DNA from: Gammaproteobacteria bacterium
GTDB taxonomy: Bacteria > Pseudomonadota > Gammaproteobacteria > Xanthomonadales > SZUA-36
Length of the DNA: 64,000 bases
Direction of reading: 5' to 3'
NCBI GenBank assembly: GCA_030428105.1
Contig: JAUIBE010000003.1
Location: 62,001 to 126,000, forward strand
The notes beneath the pieces were generated by a model. It had not been told where the DNA came from. It did no database searches and saw nothing but the letters and a program-made list of their open reading frames with translations. Below are positions 9,400 to 18,660 of this stretch, one piece after another; position 1 is the stretch's first letter, and each line of letters begins with the position of its first letter. The translations under genes and the position numbers were made by a program.

Positions 9400-11578
9400 A
9401 GCCATCAGGTTGGACGACTACCGGGATCCACCCGGCAGCAAACAGCCAGCAGGCATCTCCCCCATCGGATACCCCCCCGAGGTTATCGACCTCAGGGATT
9501 TGCTCAATACATACCTTGAACCCTCGCGCGTAGCCGTGGTGCTGCGCGCCTTCGAGGTGGGCGCCGTTGCCCACGACGGTCAAAAGCGCAAAACCGGCGA
9601 ACCGTACATTTTCCACCCCGTGGAAGTGGCCCAGATCCTGGCCAACATGCGCATGGATCACGAGAGCATCGCCGCCGCAATCCTGCACGACACCATCGAA
9701 GACACCTCGGTTTCCAAAGAGGAAATCATCGACCAGTTTGGCCCCGAGATCGCCGAGCTGGTGGACGGCGTTACCAAGCTCGACCAGATGAAATTCCGCA
9801 CCCGCAAGGAGGCCGACGCGGAAAGCTTCCGCAAGCTGATGCTGGCGATGTCGCGCGACCTGCGGGTGATCTTTATCAAGCTGGCCGATCGGCTGCACAA
9901 CATGCGCACCCTGGGTAGCATGTCGCCGCCCTCGCGCCGGCGCATCGCCCAGGAGACGCTCTCCATTTATGCCCCCATCGCCGACCGGCTGGGCATGAAC
10001 AACATCAAGCTGGAACTGGAAGACCTGGGGTTCGCCAACCTCTACCCCTGGCGCCATCGCACCATCCAGGAACACCTGTCGGAAATGACCGGCCACCGCC
10101 AGGAAATTGTCGGCAGCATCGAGGCCGCGCTGCGCAAGAAAATGTCGGAAGCTGGCGTGCCGTGCCGCATCTCCGGCCGTGAGAAATCGCCATACAGCAT
10201 CTACAAGAAAATGCTGTCGAAAGACCTGCCGTTTGCCGAGGTGACCGATTTCTACGCCTTCCGCATCATCACCCAGACCGAGGCCAACTGTTACCTGGCG
10301 CTGGGCGCGGTGCACGGCCTGTACCAGCCCAAACCAGGCTGCTTCAAAGACTTTATTGCCCTGCCCAAGGCCAACGGCTACCAGTCGCTGCACACCGTGC
10401 TTAACAGCCCCTATGGCGTGCCGATCGAGATCCAGATTCGCACCGAGGACATGGACGTGATGGCGGTGAAAGGCGCCGCCGCGCACTGGCAGTACAAGAC
10501 GGGCGAAACCGCCTCGGGCTCAGCCCAGGTACGCGCCCGCGAATGGCTGATGCAGATGGTGGACGCGCAGCGCCACACCCAGGACTCGCTGGAGTTCATG
10601 GACAGCGCGCGTTCCGACCTCTTCCCCGACGAGATTTTCGTGTTCACGCCCAAGGGCAAGATTATTGACCTGCGGCGCAACGCCTCCGCGCTGGATTTTG
10701 CATACGCCATTCATACCGATGTGGGCAATCACACCCGCGAGATCCTGGTGGACAAAGTAGCGGTGCCGCTTTCCACCCGACTGGCCAACGGCCAGACCGT
10801 GAAAGTCATCACCGATCCGGACGTGCAGCCGAAACCCGAATGGCTGCAGTTTGTCAGCACCGCCCGGGCGCGCACTGCCATCCGCCATTACCTCAAGAGC
10901 CTGGAACAGGAAGACACCGTCGCCCTGGGCCTGCGCCTGCTGGAAAAAGCGCTTAATGCGCGCGGCAGCTCGCTGGAAGAGATTCCGCCCGAGCGCTGGA
11001 AGGAATACCTGGCGGAAGTGCGCCTCAACAGCCAGGAAGAGTTGTTCAAGGACCTGGCGCTGGGCTCAACGCTGGCCGGCGTGGTGGCCGCCCGCCTGAT
11101 GCCCGATTCGGAGTGCGACGACAAGGAAAGCACCGACGAGGCCATCACCATCGCCGGCTCGGAAGGCAGCGCGGTGAGTTTCGGCGCCTGCTGCCTGCCG
11201 GTGCCAGGCGACCGCATCATGGCTTATGTTTCGGCCGGCAAGGGCGTGGTGGTGCACCGCACCCAGTGCCCCAACGCGCGCGAACTGCGCAAGCACCCCG
11301 ACCGCTGCATCGACGTGAAATGGGCGCCCATCACCCGCGGCATGTTCCCGGTGGGCGTGCGCGTGATCGCCCACAACGTACCCGGCGTACTGGCCAACAT
11401 CTCGGCCAGCATTGGCGAGGCGGGCAGCAATATTGAAACCATCGAGCAACCCGAATCCAACCCGGAAACCGCCACCCTGTTGTTTGAACTCTCGGTCAGC
11501 GACCGGGATCACATGGCCCGCGTGATGCGCCGGCTAAGGCGCAACCAGAACGTCATCAAGGTTCAACGCACCCTATGA
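9371..11578 (+). CDS. spoT: Bifunctional (p)ppGpp synthetase/hydrolase SpoT
   Basis: Makes and degrades the stringent-response alarmone. From the ATG at 9371 it has 735 residues; a TTG at 9410 is also possible, and the true start is uncertain. The HD hydrolase domain is intact (ILHDTIEDT near residue 106). The synthetase domain (about 240-350) has [20 protein letters not shown] and EIQIRT. A TGS domain follows ([12 protein letters not shown]), and a C-terminal ACT domain ends the protein ([17 protein letters not shown]). The intact HD motif marks it as SpoT/Rel rather than RelA. It overlaps rpoZ by 29 bases and ridA by four. Confidence 0.95.
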   Translation: MTRKKTSPSEAIRLDDYRDPPGSKQPAGISPIGYPPEVIDLRDLLNTYLEPSRVAVVLRAFEVGAVAHDGQKRKTGEPYIFHPVEVAQILANMRMDHESIAAAILHDTIEDTSVSKEEIIDQFGPEIAELVDGVTKLDQMKFRTRKEADAESFRKLMLAMSRDLRVIFIKLADRLHNMRTLGSMSPPSRRRIAQETLSIYAPIADRLGMNNIKLELEDLGFANLYPWRHRTIQEHLSEMTGHRQEIVGSIEAALRKKMSEAGVPCRISGREKSPYSIYKKMLSKDLPFAEVTDFYAFRIITQTEANCYLALGAVHGLYQPKPGCFKDFIALPKANGYQSLHTVLNSPYGVPIEIQIRTEDMDVMAVKGAAAHWQYKTGETASGSAQVRAREWLMQMVDAQRHTQDSLEFMDSARSDLFPDEIFVFTPKGKIIDLRRNASALDFAYAIHTDVGNHTREILVDKVAVPLSTRLANGQTVKVITDPDVQPKPEWLQFVSTARARTAIRHYLKSLEQEDTVALGLRLLEKALNARGSSLEEIPPERWKEYLAEVRLNSQEELFKDLALGSTLAGVVAARLMPDSECDDKESTDEAITIAGSEGSAVSFGACCLPVPGDRIMAYVSAGKGVVVHRTQCPNARELRKHPDRCIDVKWAPITRGMFPVGVRVIAHNVPGVLANISASIGEAGSNIETIEQPESNPETATLLFELSVSDRDHMARVMRRLRRNQNVIKVQRTL

Positions 11579-11955
11579 GCAAAAAAGCCATTCACACCGA
11601 TTCCGCGCCGGCCGCCATCGGCCCTTACAGCCAGGCCGTTCGGCACGGCGACACGGTTTACCTTTCCGGCCAGATCCCGCTACACCCGGAAACCATGGAG
11701 ATGGTCGACGGCGATGTGCGCGACCAGGTCCACCGGGTGATCCAGAATCTTTCCGCGGTGGCGGAAGCCGCCGGCGGCAGCCTCGACCACATTGTTCGAC
11801 TCACCGTCTATCTCACCGACCTCGCCAATTTCGGCAGCGTGAACGAGATCATGGCCGAGTACTTTTCCGAGCCCTACCCGGCGCGCGCCGCGATTGGCGT
11901 TTCGCAGTTGCCGCGCGGCGCCGAGGTGGAGATAGACGCCGTTCTCGGCCTCTAG
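11575..11955 (+). CDS. ridA: RidA family reactive intermediate deaminase
   Basis: A 126-residue RidA/YjgF protein that hydrolyses reactive enamine/imine intermediates, such as 2-aminoacrylate released by PLP enzymes, and so protects them. Family signatures are [21 protein letters not shown], the catalytic arginine in YPARAAIGV, and [11 protein letters not shown]. Its ATG overlaps the spoT stop by four bases. Position between spoT and recG is common in related genomes. Confidence 0.95.
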   Translation: MSKKAIHTDSAPAAIGPYSQAVRHGDTVYLSGQIPLHPETMEMVDGDVRDQVHRVIQNLSAVAEAAGGSLDHIVRLTVYLTDLANFGSVNEIMAEYFSEPYPARAAIGVSQLPRGAEVEIDAVLGL

Positions 11956-11978
11956 GCTTTAAACCCAGCCAGTCATCC

Positions 11979-14096
11979 ATGCCGGACCAGCCCTCGGACC
12001 TGACCGGACTGCAGGGTGTGGGCCCGGCGGTTGCCGCCAAGCTGGAAGACAGCGGCATCCACAGTGTCCAGGACCTGCTGTTCCACCTGCCCCTGCGCTA
12101 CGAGGACCGCACCCGGGTTCACCCCATTGGCGGGCTGTACCCCGGCGCCACCGCGCAAGTGGAAGGCACGGTCGAGCACGCAGCCATTGTCCCGGCGCGC
12201 CGCGCCATGTTGGTGGTGGTTGTCGCTGACGGCACCGGCCTGATCACGCTGCGTTTCTTTCACTTTCGCGCCGCGCAAAAACGCGCCATGGCCGCCGGCA
12301 CCCGGCTGCGCGTGTTTGGCGAGGTTCGCGCTGGCTTCCGTGGGCTGGAGATGATCCACCCCAGCTACAAGCGCATTGCCGAGGATGGCAACACGCCACT
12401 GGCCGACCGCCTGACCCCGGTCTACCCCGGCACCGAGGGCTTTGGCCAGGCGCGCTGGAACCGGCTCACCGACCAGGCCTTGAGCCGCCTGGAGCGCGGC
12501 AATCTCGATCTCGATGAGCTGCTGCCACCCGGCCTGCTGGCCAGCGCCGCCGATGATGTCGGCCAGGAAATTGCCAAAATCTCGCTGAAAGGCGCACTGC
12601 AGTTTATTCACCGCCCGCCGCCCAATGCCGATGTGGCCGCCCTGGTAGAGCGCCGCCACCCCGCGCAGCAACGCCTGGCCCTGGAAGAACTGCTGGCGCA
12701 CCACCTGAGCATGGCCCGAGTTCACCGCGGCTTGCGCCAGCTTGGCGCGCCGCGCATGAATGAAAAGGGCACCCAACTGGAGCGCGCCTTTATGGATGCG
12801 CTTCCGTTCACCTTAACTGGCGCGCAGCAGCGGGTGGTGAAAGAGATTCACCAGGATCTGCAGCGCAGCCACCCCATGCAGCGCCTGATCCAGGGTGATG
12901 TCGGTTCAGGAAAAACCGTGGTCGCCGCACTGGCCGCACTGCGCGCCATTGGCAACGGTTACCAGGTGGCCATCACCGCCCCCACCGAGCTACTGGCCGA
13001 ACAGCACTTGTCCAGCTTCAATAGCTGGCTGGAACCACTGGGCATCACCCCGGTGTGGCTCAGTTCCAAGGTCACCGGCAAGGCGCGCCAGAAGGCGCTG
13101 GATGCCATGGCCGAAGGCGCTCCGCTGGTCATCGGCACCCACGCGCTGATGCAGGAAGGGGTTGCGTTCAAACGCCTTGGATTAGTGGTCGTGGACGAAC
13201 AGCACCGCTTTGGCGTGCACCAGCGGATGGCCCTGCTCGACAAGTCTGGAGGCCAAGAAGATAACAAGCCGGAACGCGCCCACCAGTTGATCATGACCGC
13301 CACGCCCATCCCCCGCACCCTGGCAATGACCGCCTACGCCGGGCTGGAGACCTCGGTCATCGACGAACTGCCCCCCGGCCGCAAACCGGTGACCACGGTG
13401 GTGATTTCCAACGACCGCCGTGGTGAAGTGATCGAGCGCGTGGCTACCGCCTGCGCCGAGGGCCGCCAGGCCTACTGGGTGTGCACCCTCATCGAGGAAT
13501 CCGACGCGGTGCAGGCACGCGCCGCCGAAGACGTGGCCAGCGAACTGTCACAACAACTGCGCGGCATCGAGATTGGCCTGGTCCACGGGCGCATGAAGGC
13601 GGCGGAGAAACAGGCCACCATGCAGCGCTTCAAGCAGGGAGAAATCCAGCTGCTGGTGGCCACCACGGTGATCGAGGTGGGCGTGGATGTACCCAACGCC
13701 TCGCTGATGATCATCGAGAACGCCGAGCGCCTGGGGCTGGCGCAGCTCCACCAGTTGCGCGGCCGCGTGGGCCGTGGCGCGCAAAAATCATCGTGCGTAC
13801 TGCTCTACTCGGCACCCATTGGCGACCTGGCCAAGCAACGCCTCAACATCATGCGCGAGACCAGCAACGGTTTCCTGATTGCGGAAAAGGACCTGGAGTT
13901 GCGCGGCCCTGGCGAAGTGCTGGGAACGCGGCAAACCGGCATGTTGCAGTTCCGGGTGGCCGACCTGGCGCGTGACGAGGCGCTGCTCGACCTGATTCCG
14001 GATGCGGCTGGAAAGATACTGGAGAAAACGCCGAAGCTGGCGGACCGGTTGATTGAGCGCTGGATTGGCGATGCAACCCGTTTCGTCGATGTTTAA
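11979..14096 (+). CDS. recG: ATP-dependent DNA helicase RecG
   Basis: A 705-residue superfamily 2 helicase that remodels stalled forks and branched recombination intermediates. The N-terminal wedge/OB region is followed by the helicase core: Walker A GDVGSGKT, the DEXH box VVVDEQHRFGVHQR, MTATPIPRTLAMT, and VIEVGVDVPNAS with QLRGRVGRG in the second lobe. The length is right for the family. It closes the yicC-gmk-rpoZ-spoT-ridA-recG run and is convergent with the TPR gene. Confidence 0.96.
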   Translation: MPDQPSDLTGLQGVGPAVAAKLEDSGIHSVQDLLFHLPLRYEDRTRVHPIGGLYPGATAQVEGTVEHAAIVPARRAMLVVVVADGTGLITLRFFHFRAAQKRAMAAGTRLRVFGEVRAGFRGLEMIHPSYKRIAEDGNTPLADRLTPVYPGTEGFGQARWNRLTDQALSRLERGNLDLDELLPPGLLASAADDVGQEIAKISLKGALQFIHRPPPNADVAALVERRHPAQQRLALEELLAHHLSMARVHRGLRQLGAPRMNEKGTQLERAFMDALPFTLTGAQQRVVKEIHQDLQRSHPMQRLIQGDVGSGKTVVAALAALRAIGNGYQVAITAPTELLAEQHLSSFNSWLEPLGITPVWLSSKVTGKARQKALDAMAEGAPLVIGTHALMQEGVAFKRLGLVVVDEQHRFGVHQRMALLDKSGGQEDNKPERAHQLIMTATPIPRTLAMTAYAGLETSVIDELPPGRKPVTTVVISNDRRGEVIERVATACAEGRQAYWVCTLIEESDAVQARAAEDVASELSQQLRGIEIGLVHGRMKAAEKQATMQRFKQGEIQLLVATTVIEVGVDVPNASLMIIENAERLGLAQLHQLRGRVGRGAQKSSCVLLYSAPIGDLAKQRLNIMRETSNGFLIAEKDLELRGPGEVLGTRQTGMLQFRVADLARDEALLDLIPDAAGKILEKTPKLADRLIERWIGDATRFVDV

Positions 14097-14111
14097 GAGC
14101 GGGCTTTAGAG

Positions 14112-14127
14112 CGCGACCGGGGTCGCG
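14112..14127. terminator. Short GC hairpin between convergent genes
   Basis: CGCGACC (14112-14118) and GGTCGCG (14121-14127) form an inverted repeat between the recG stop and the end of the facing TPR gene. It has no T-tract on either side, so intrinsic termination is uncertain; it may only stabilise 3' ends. Confidence 0.35.
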
Positions 14128-14142
14128 ACACAGGGTCGGCTG

Positions 14143-16368
14143 CTACAGCATCACCAGGTTCAAACCGCGCACTTCCTGCAACGCGGAGTTGACCGCGTTG
14201 TCCACCATGGCCTGGATCTCGACAAAGCCAGGGGATTCACGCACCGGATCCAGCCGCGGGTCGATCTTCAGCAACCAGGTCTGGCGAAAGCCCGCATCGT
14301 AGGCTTCCTGCAGCTTCACCAGCGCCGCCTCCGGATCATCGCTCATGGCCATGATCACCGCTTCGTCGTAGTTGATATCAGGTGTATCGACGCCGTTGAC
14401 CCGGCCGCGACGGAGGTTTCTGCGCGCATCTTCCAGCAGGCGATCGGCCTCGCTGCTATCGCCTTCACTGCGGAAGGCGGCTGCGGCCAGGGTCTGGATC
14501 AGCACCTGGAAGCCATCGTACTTGCCCGGGTCTGCGGCCTGCGCAGCGACAGACAGGTATTCGGTTGCCGCCGTGAAATCTCCTTCCCGTAGCGACAGCA
14601 AACCCATCTGCGCGGCGAAATTGCGCTCGACGAACTCGGGTACATCTTCACCCATTTGGCGCCGCCAGTCCTGTACCAGCGACTTGGCTTCCTCGGGCCG
14701 GCCATTGGCCAGCAGCGCTTGCCAGTACATGGTTTGCAGCTTGCCGTTGTTGGGGTTCTTCTCCAGCCCGGCCAGCAACAACTCGCCCGCCTCTTCGTAA
14801 GCGCCAAGGCTCATCCAGGCTTGCGCCAGGGTGTTGATGTCTGACGGGTCGTCAGGTTGCAGTGCATACGACTGGTAGGCCACCCGGAATCCGTCCACCA
14901 GGTTGCCGTGCTGGAGTTCATGGCCGGCAAGCGTTCGCAGCAGAATGGTTGAGTCCGGACGGAAAGCGATCAGCTCCTGCAAAATCTCCCGGCCACGCTC
15001 CCACTGGCCGCGCGTCGAGAGGTTGGATGCGTAGTTGACCACCAGCAATTCGTTGAGCGGATCCAGCTCCATGGCCTTCTCCAGCACCTGTTGCTGCTCA
15101 GCGTAGCGGCCCTGGCTATCCAGCGTGGTGGAAAGCCACAGGTGCGCGGGAATGTAATCCTCGTTCAACTCGATGGCGTGGCGCAGGGCCGATTCGGCCG
15201 CGTCGTGCTGTTCCAGGTTCGAACGCGCCAGGCCCAGTGCGGCGAAGGCCTCGGCCGAGATCGGGTCCATCTTCAGCGCCTTGTCGATCAGCGGGTTGGC
15301 TTTCTCAACCGCCTCCCACTCGGAGATGTTTCCGTAAAGGGAAAGCAGCAGCCAGGTATCCGCCAGTGCGGCATAGGCCGGGGCGTAAGTTGGGTCGTGC
15401 TGCAAAGCCTCCGCGAAGCGCTCGGCGGCCCGTTGCAGGTCTTCCGGAGTGCGGCGCCACCACATCAGCCGGCCGGTGCGATAGGCCTCGGCAGCGGCCA
15501 GGTTGTCGGCGCGGCCTCCGGGGGTCGAGGTAATTCCTTCGAACGAGTCCACCAGGGCAGTGGCGATCTGGCTGGCCACTTCATCCTGGATGGCGAACAG
15601 GTCGGCCATTTCCCGATCGTAGGTCTGCGACCAGATGTGGAAGCCGTCCTCGACATTGATCAACTGCGCTGTCAGCCGTACGCGGTTGCCAGAGGTGCGC
15701 ACGCTGCCTTCAAGCACGGTGCGCACGTTGAGAAGCTGGCCGACTTCGCGGATGTCCTTTTGCGGTTCGCGAAACGCAAACGAAGAAGTGCGGGCCGCCA
15801 CGTGCAAGCCGTCGACTTGCGCCAGCAGGTTAAGCAACTCCTCGGTAATACCGTCGGCCAGGTGCGCCTGGCTATCGTCGGCGGACATGTCGGCAAACGG
15901 CAGCACGGCGATTGAATTTTCGGGTGCGGAAAACAGGCGCTGCGGCTGGGCCTGCACCAGTTCTTCCTGCTCAAACTGGTCGGAGTAGTACTCGAAAAAC
16001 CCGTAGCCCAGCGCAGCCGTGGCGATCATCATGAAAGAAAACAGCACACTGGTTTGACCGCGGGTTAACAGGCCGGCAGCGCGGGTGCGACGCACGCCGT
16101 CGCGGGTAATCTCGAACTGCCAGGCCAGCAGGAACACCACCGGGAAGCCCAGGATCAGGGTCACCACCACGAAGGTGGCCACCCATTCGGGCAGGCGCAA
16201 CGGCTCGGCGGCCGCATCCAGCAGCTGCAGGATGGCGAACACGCCAATGGCGTAGGCACCCATCGTGCGCAGCACTTTGCGCCGCGACAGTTCGCCGACT
16301 ACCGCCGACAGGAATGACTGCCGGGTGGGTTCGGATTCCTGCGCTTGTTGTTGTGACTCGATTTCCAA
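14143..16368 (-). CDS. TPR membrane protein with FlgO/TolB-like domain
   Basis: A 741-residue protein. A short cytoplasmic N-terminus is followed by three likely membrane segments (about 35-53, 62-83 and 107-125). A FlgO/TolB-N-like domain starts at IAVLPFADMSADD (about 153) and includes LNVRTVLEGSVR and YDREMADLFAIQDEVA, followed by many tetratricopeptide repeats to the C-terminus. This architecture is expanded in Xanthomonadales-type bacteria, usually behind a winged-helix or cyclase domain; here that effector domain is absent. Function unknown; a scaffolding or sensory role is inferred. It is convergent with recG, and no terminator with a T-tract separates them. Confidence 0.85.
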   Translation of the reverse strand: MEIESQQQAQESEPTRQSFLSAVVGELSRRKVLRTMGAYAIGVFAILQLLDAAAEPLRLPEWVATFVVVTLILGFPVVFLLAWQFEITRDGVRRTRAAGLLTRGQTSVLFSFMMIATAALGYGFFEYYSDQFEQEELVQAQPQRLFSAPENSIAVLPFADMSADDSQAHLADGITEELLNLLAQVDGLHVAARTSSFAFREPQKDIREVGQLLNVRTVLEGSVRTSGNRVRLTAQLINVEDGFHIWSQTYDREMADLFAIQDEVASQIATALVDSFEGITSTPGGRADNLAAAEAYRTGRLMWWRRTPEDLQRAAERFAEALQHDPTYAPAYAALADTWLLLSLYGNISEWEAVEKANPLIDKALKMDPISAEAFAALGLARSNLEQHDAAESALRHAIELNEDYIPAHLWLSTTLDSQGRYAEQQQVLEKAMELDPLNELLVVNYASNLSTRGQWERGREILQELIAFRPDSTILLRTLAGHELQHGNLVDGFRVAYQSYALQPDDPSDINTLAQAWMSLGAYEEAGELLLAGLEKNPNNGKLQTMYWQALLANGRPEEAKSLVQDWRRQMGEDVPEFVERNFAAQMGLLSLREGDFTAATEYLSVAAQAADPGKYDGFQVLIQTLAAAAFRSEGDSSEADRLLEDARRNLRRGRVNGVDTPDINYDEAVIMAMSDDPEAALVKLQEAYDAGFRQTWLLKIDPRLDPVRESPGFVEIQAMVDNAVNSALQEVRGLNLVML

Positions 16369-16626
16369 ACTGTTTGCCTGGTTTGCGATCTGCGGTCGCG
16401 GTTTTCGCCTGTTTAATCAGCTCCGGGGGCCGGAGCGCGAGCAGCCATTTAGACGCCGGAATCGCCCCGTTCGTTACATTTTACCTTGTATTTTCAATGC
16501 GCCCGAATCTGCCGGGTGCGCCACCAGCGCATTGCGATGATTCGAACTTGCCAAGTTGGACGCGAAGCGCCGCGAATTGTTTTACCGCCGGCCACATGCC
16601 GAGGCAAAGTTGCGGCGTGACGAAGC

Positions 16627-16992
<366 letters not shown>

Positions 16993-17081
16993 CTAGGTGG
17001 ACTTTAATCCGACCGCCTGGGAGCCGCAACAAAGGGCCGCCAGGTTTGGCCGCCAACACGCATCGCGAGGAGAACAAGGCC

Positions 17082-17333
17082 ATGGATTTCCGCTTTATCG
17101 ACGACCTCACCCGCCGCCTGGGCGACGCCATTCCACCGGGCGTTAACCGCGCCCGCGAGGACATCGAATCGCATTTCCGCACGGTACTCACCGGCGCGTT
17201 CGAGCGAATGGACCTCGTGACCCGCGATCAGTTCCAGGCGCAGGCTGCCGTGCTGGAGCGTTGCCAGGAAAAACTCGAGGCGCTGGAAAGACGCCTGGCG
17301 GAACTGGAACCAGGCAATCAAGGTTCGAATTAA
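17082..17333 (+). CDS. ubiK: Ubiquinone biosynthesis accessory factor UbiK (BMFP family)
   Basis: An 83-residue helical protein of the YqiC/BMFP family, which in E. coli partners with UbiJ in aerobic ubiquinone synthesis. It reads MDFRFIDDLTRRLGDAIPPG, then a helical stretch with NRAREDIESHFRTVL, and a C-terminal coiled coil with heptad-like VLERCQEKLEALERRLAEL. The ATG is preceded by GAGGAGAAC. The frame is open further upstream, but this start gives the family N-terminus. Its stop lies only a few bases before the operator of the XRE gene. Confidence 0.9.
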   Translation: MDFRFIDDLTRRLGDAIPPGVNRAREDIESHFRTVLTGAFERMDLVTRDQFQAQAAVLERCQEKLEALERRLAELEPGNQGSN

Positions 17334-17336
17334 AGT

Positions 17337-17382
17337 GTTTCTCATTACTGATTTTAGATAAAAATAGTATATAATGAGAAAC
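17337..17382 (+). promoter_or_regulatory. Palindromic operator and promoter of the XRE/NTase module
   Basis: A perfect 11-base inverted repeat: GTTTCTCATTA at 17337-17347 and TAATGAGAAAC at 17372-17382. The intervening DNA is very AT-rich. A consensus TATAAT at 17370-17375 overlaps the right arm, so a protein bound there would block RNA polymerase. The ATG of the XRE gene is at 17384, leaving almost no leader. Autorepression by the XRE protein is inferred. Confidence 0.75.
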
Positions 17383-17383
17383 A

Positions 17384-17860
17384 ATGCCTGCAAGGAGCCC
17401 AAAACTTTCTGTTGAAACCGCTGAGCGCCTGGCGGGCCTCGGGAGGCGTATTCGCCAACAACGCAAGCAACTGGGTGTCAGCGCCACGGTGGCCGCAGAA
17501 GCGGCGGGCATGTCCCGCATCACCTGGTTTCGCATTGAGAAAGGCGAGCCATCGGTAACCATGGGCGCCTGGGCCAGCGCCGCGAATGCCGTTGGGCTTT
17601 TTCTGCGATTGAGTGAAGACCGCGCAACCCTTGAGCAAGATTCCGATTGGATTCCCGCCCGGATTCCCCTTGCGAACTACCCAGAACTGCAGAAACTGGC
17701 GTGGCACGTGCGTGGCACCGGCTACCTCAGTGCCCGCGAAGCGCTCGATATCTACGAGGCCAACCAACGCCACTTGGACCAGAACGCCCTCACAGCACAG
17801 GAAGCGCAACTGATTGAAAGCCTTAAAACTGCCTTCGAGCCGGAGCACTGGGAGCCATAG
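17384..17860 (+). CDS. XRE-family HTH protein, probable antitoxin
   Basis: A 158-residue protein with an N-terminal helix-turn-helix (about 20-75): LGRRIRQQRKQLGVSATVAA then AGMSRITWFRIEKGE. The rest is a helical C-terminal domain with GYLSAREALDIYEANQ. The next gene, an AbiEii-type nucleotidyltransferase, starts five bases after its stop. The pair lies in a more AT-rich pocket between ubiK and comM. By known family behaviour it should neutralise the partner and repress the promoter at 17337-17382. It is not the winged-helix AbiEi protein of the classical AbiE system. Confidence 0.88.
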   Translation: MPARSPKLSVETAERLAGLGRRIRQQRKQLGVSATVAAEAAGMSRITWFRIEKGEPSVTMGAWASAANAVGLFLRLSEDRATLEQDSDWIPARIPLANYPELQKLAWHVRGTGYLSAREALDIYEANQRHLDQNALTAQEAQLIESLKTAFEPEHWEP

Positions 17861-17865
17861 GCCTT

Positions 17866-18567
17866 TTGTTTGCACGCATTCACCACCAGGCCATCGCCCA
17901 GGTAATGAACGCCCTTGATGCTGACCTGCTCAGGCAACACCAGTGCTACTTTGGCGGCGGAACAGCCATGGCTATGCGTTTTGGCGAGTACCGGGAGTCG
18001 CTGGACATGGACTTCCTGGTGTCGTCCCGGCAGCGCTACGGCGAACTCCGCCAACTGGCCAGTGCGGGACTGAAAGCCCTGTGCAAAACCGGGACGCCTG
18101 CGTTCTCCCAGCTACGCGAAGTTCGAGCCGACAGGTACGGAATCCGCACGATGCTTGAAGTGGTCGGCCGCCAGATCAAGTTTGAAATTATCCTTGAAAG
18201 CCGGATCGAACTGGATGAGCCATCCGCTGAAGACCGCATTTGCGGCATCAGCACCCTTACGCCGCTGGACATGGCCACAAGCAAACTGCTCGCCAATTCG
18301 GACCGATGGAAGGATGACGGCGCGTTCAACCGGGACCTGATTGACCTGGCGCTGATGCAGGCAAGCACCGCACTAATGAAATGCGCAGTATCCAAGGCGG
18401 AAAGCGCTTACGGCCAGGCCATCCAGCAGGATCTAGAGAAAGCAATCGACCGCATTCAGAACCGCGAAGGCTGGCTGGAAAGGTGTATGCAGGCAATGTC
18501 CATTGAACTTCCCAAGGCCCTCGTCTGGAAACACATTCGCGCACTGAGAAAAATTCTTCAGGCTTAG
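17866..18567 (+). CDS. AbiEii-type nucleotidyltransferase, probable toxin
   Basis: A 233-residue protein of the nucleotidyltransferase AbiEii/AbiGii toxin family. Catalytic elements are readable: GGGTAMAMR (about 30-38), R-x-S-x-D47-x-D49-F (RESLDMDF), the lysine in DMATSKLLAN, and a downstream NRDLIDLALM. In related toxins such enzymes add nucleotides to tRNA or to a target protein and stop growth. The start is a TTG at 17866, five bases after the antitoxin stop. All catalytic residues seem intact, so it is probably active. Role in phage defence or plasmid-like maintenance is inferred. Confidence 0.88.
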   Translation: MFARIHHQAIAQVMNALDADLLRQHQCYFGGGTAMAMRFGEYRESLDMDFLVSSRQRYGELRQLASAGLKALCKTGTPAFSQLREVRADRYGIRTMLEVVGRQIKFEIILESRIELDEPSAEDRICGISTLTPLDMATSKLLANSDRWKDDGAFNRDLIDLALMQASTALMKCAVSKAESAYGQAIQQDLEKAIDRIQNREGWLERCMQAMSIELPKALVWKHIRALRKILQA

Positions 18568-18660
18568 TTCTTACAAACATTCGCGGCTTTAGTCGTACCA
18601 CCTACAGCGCGAGCCTGGCCAAAATGTTCCGGTGAGTGAGCCAACCACCGGATTCGCAAC

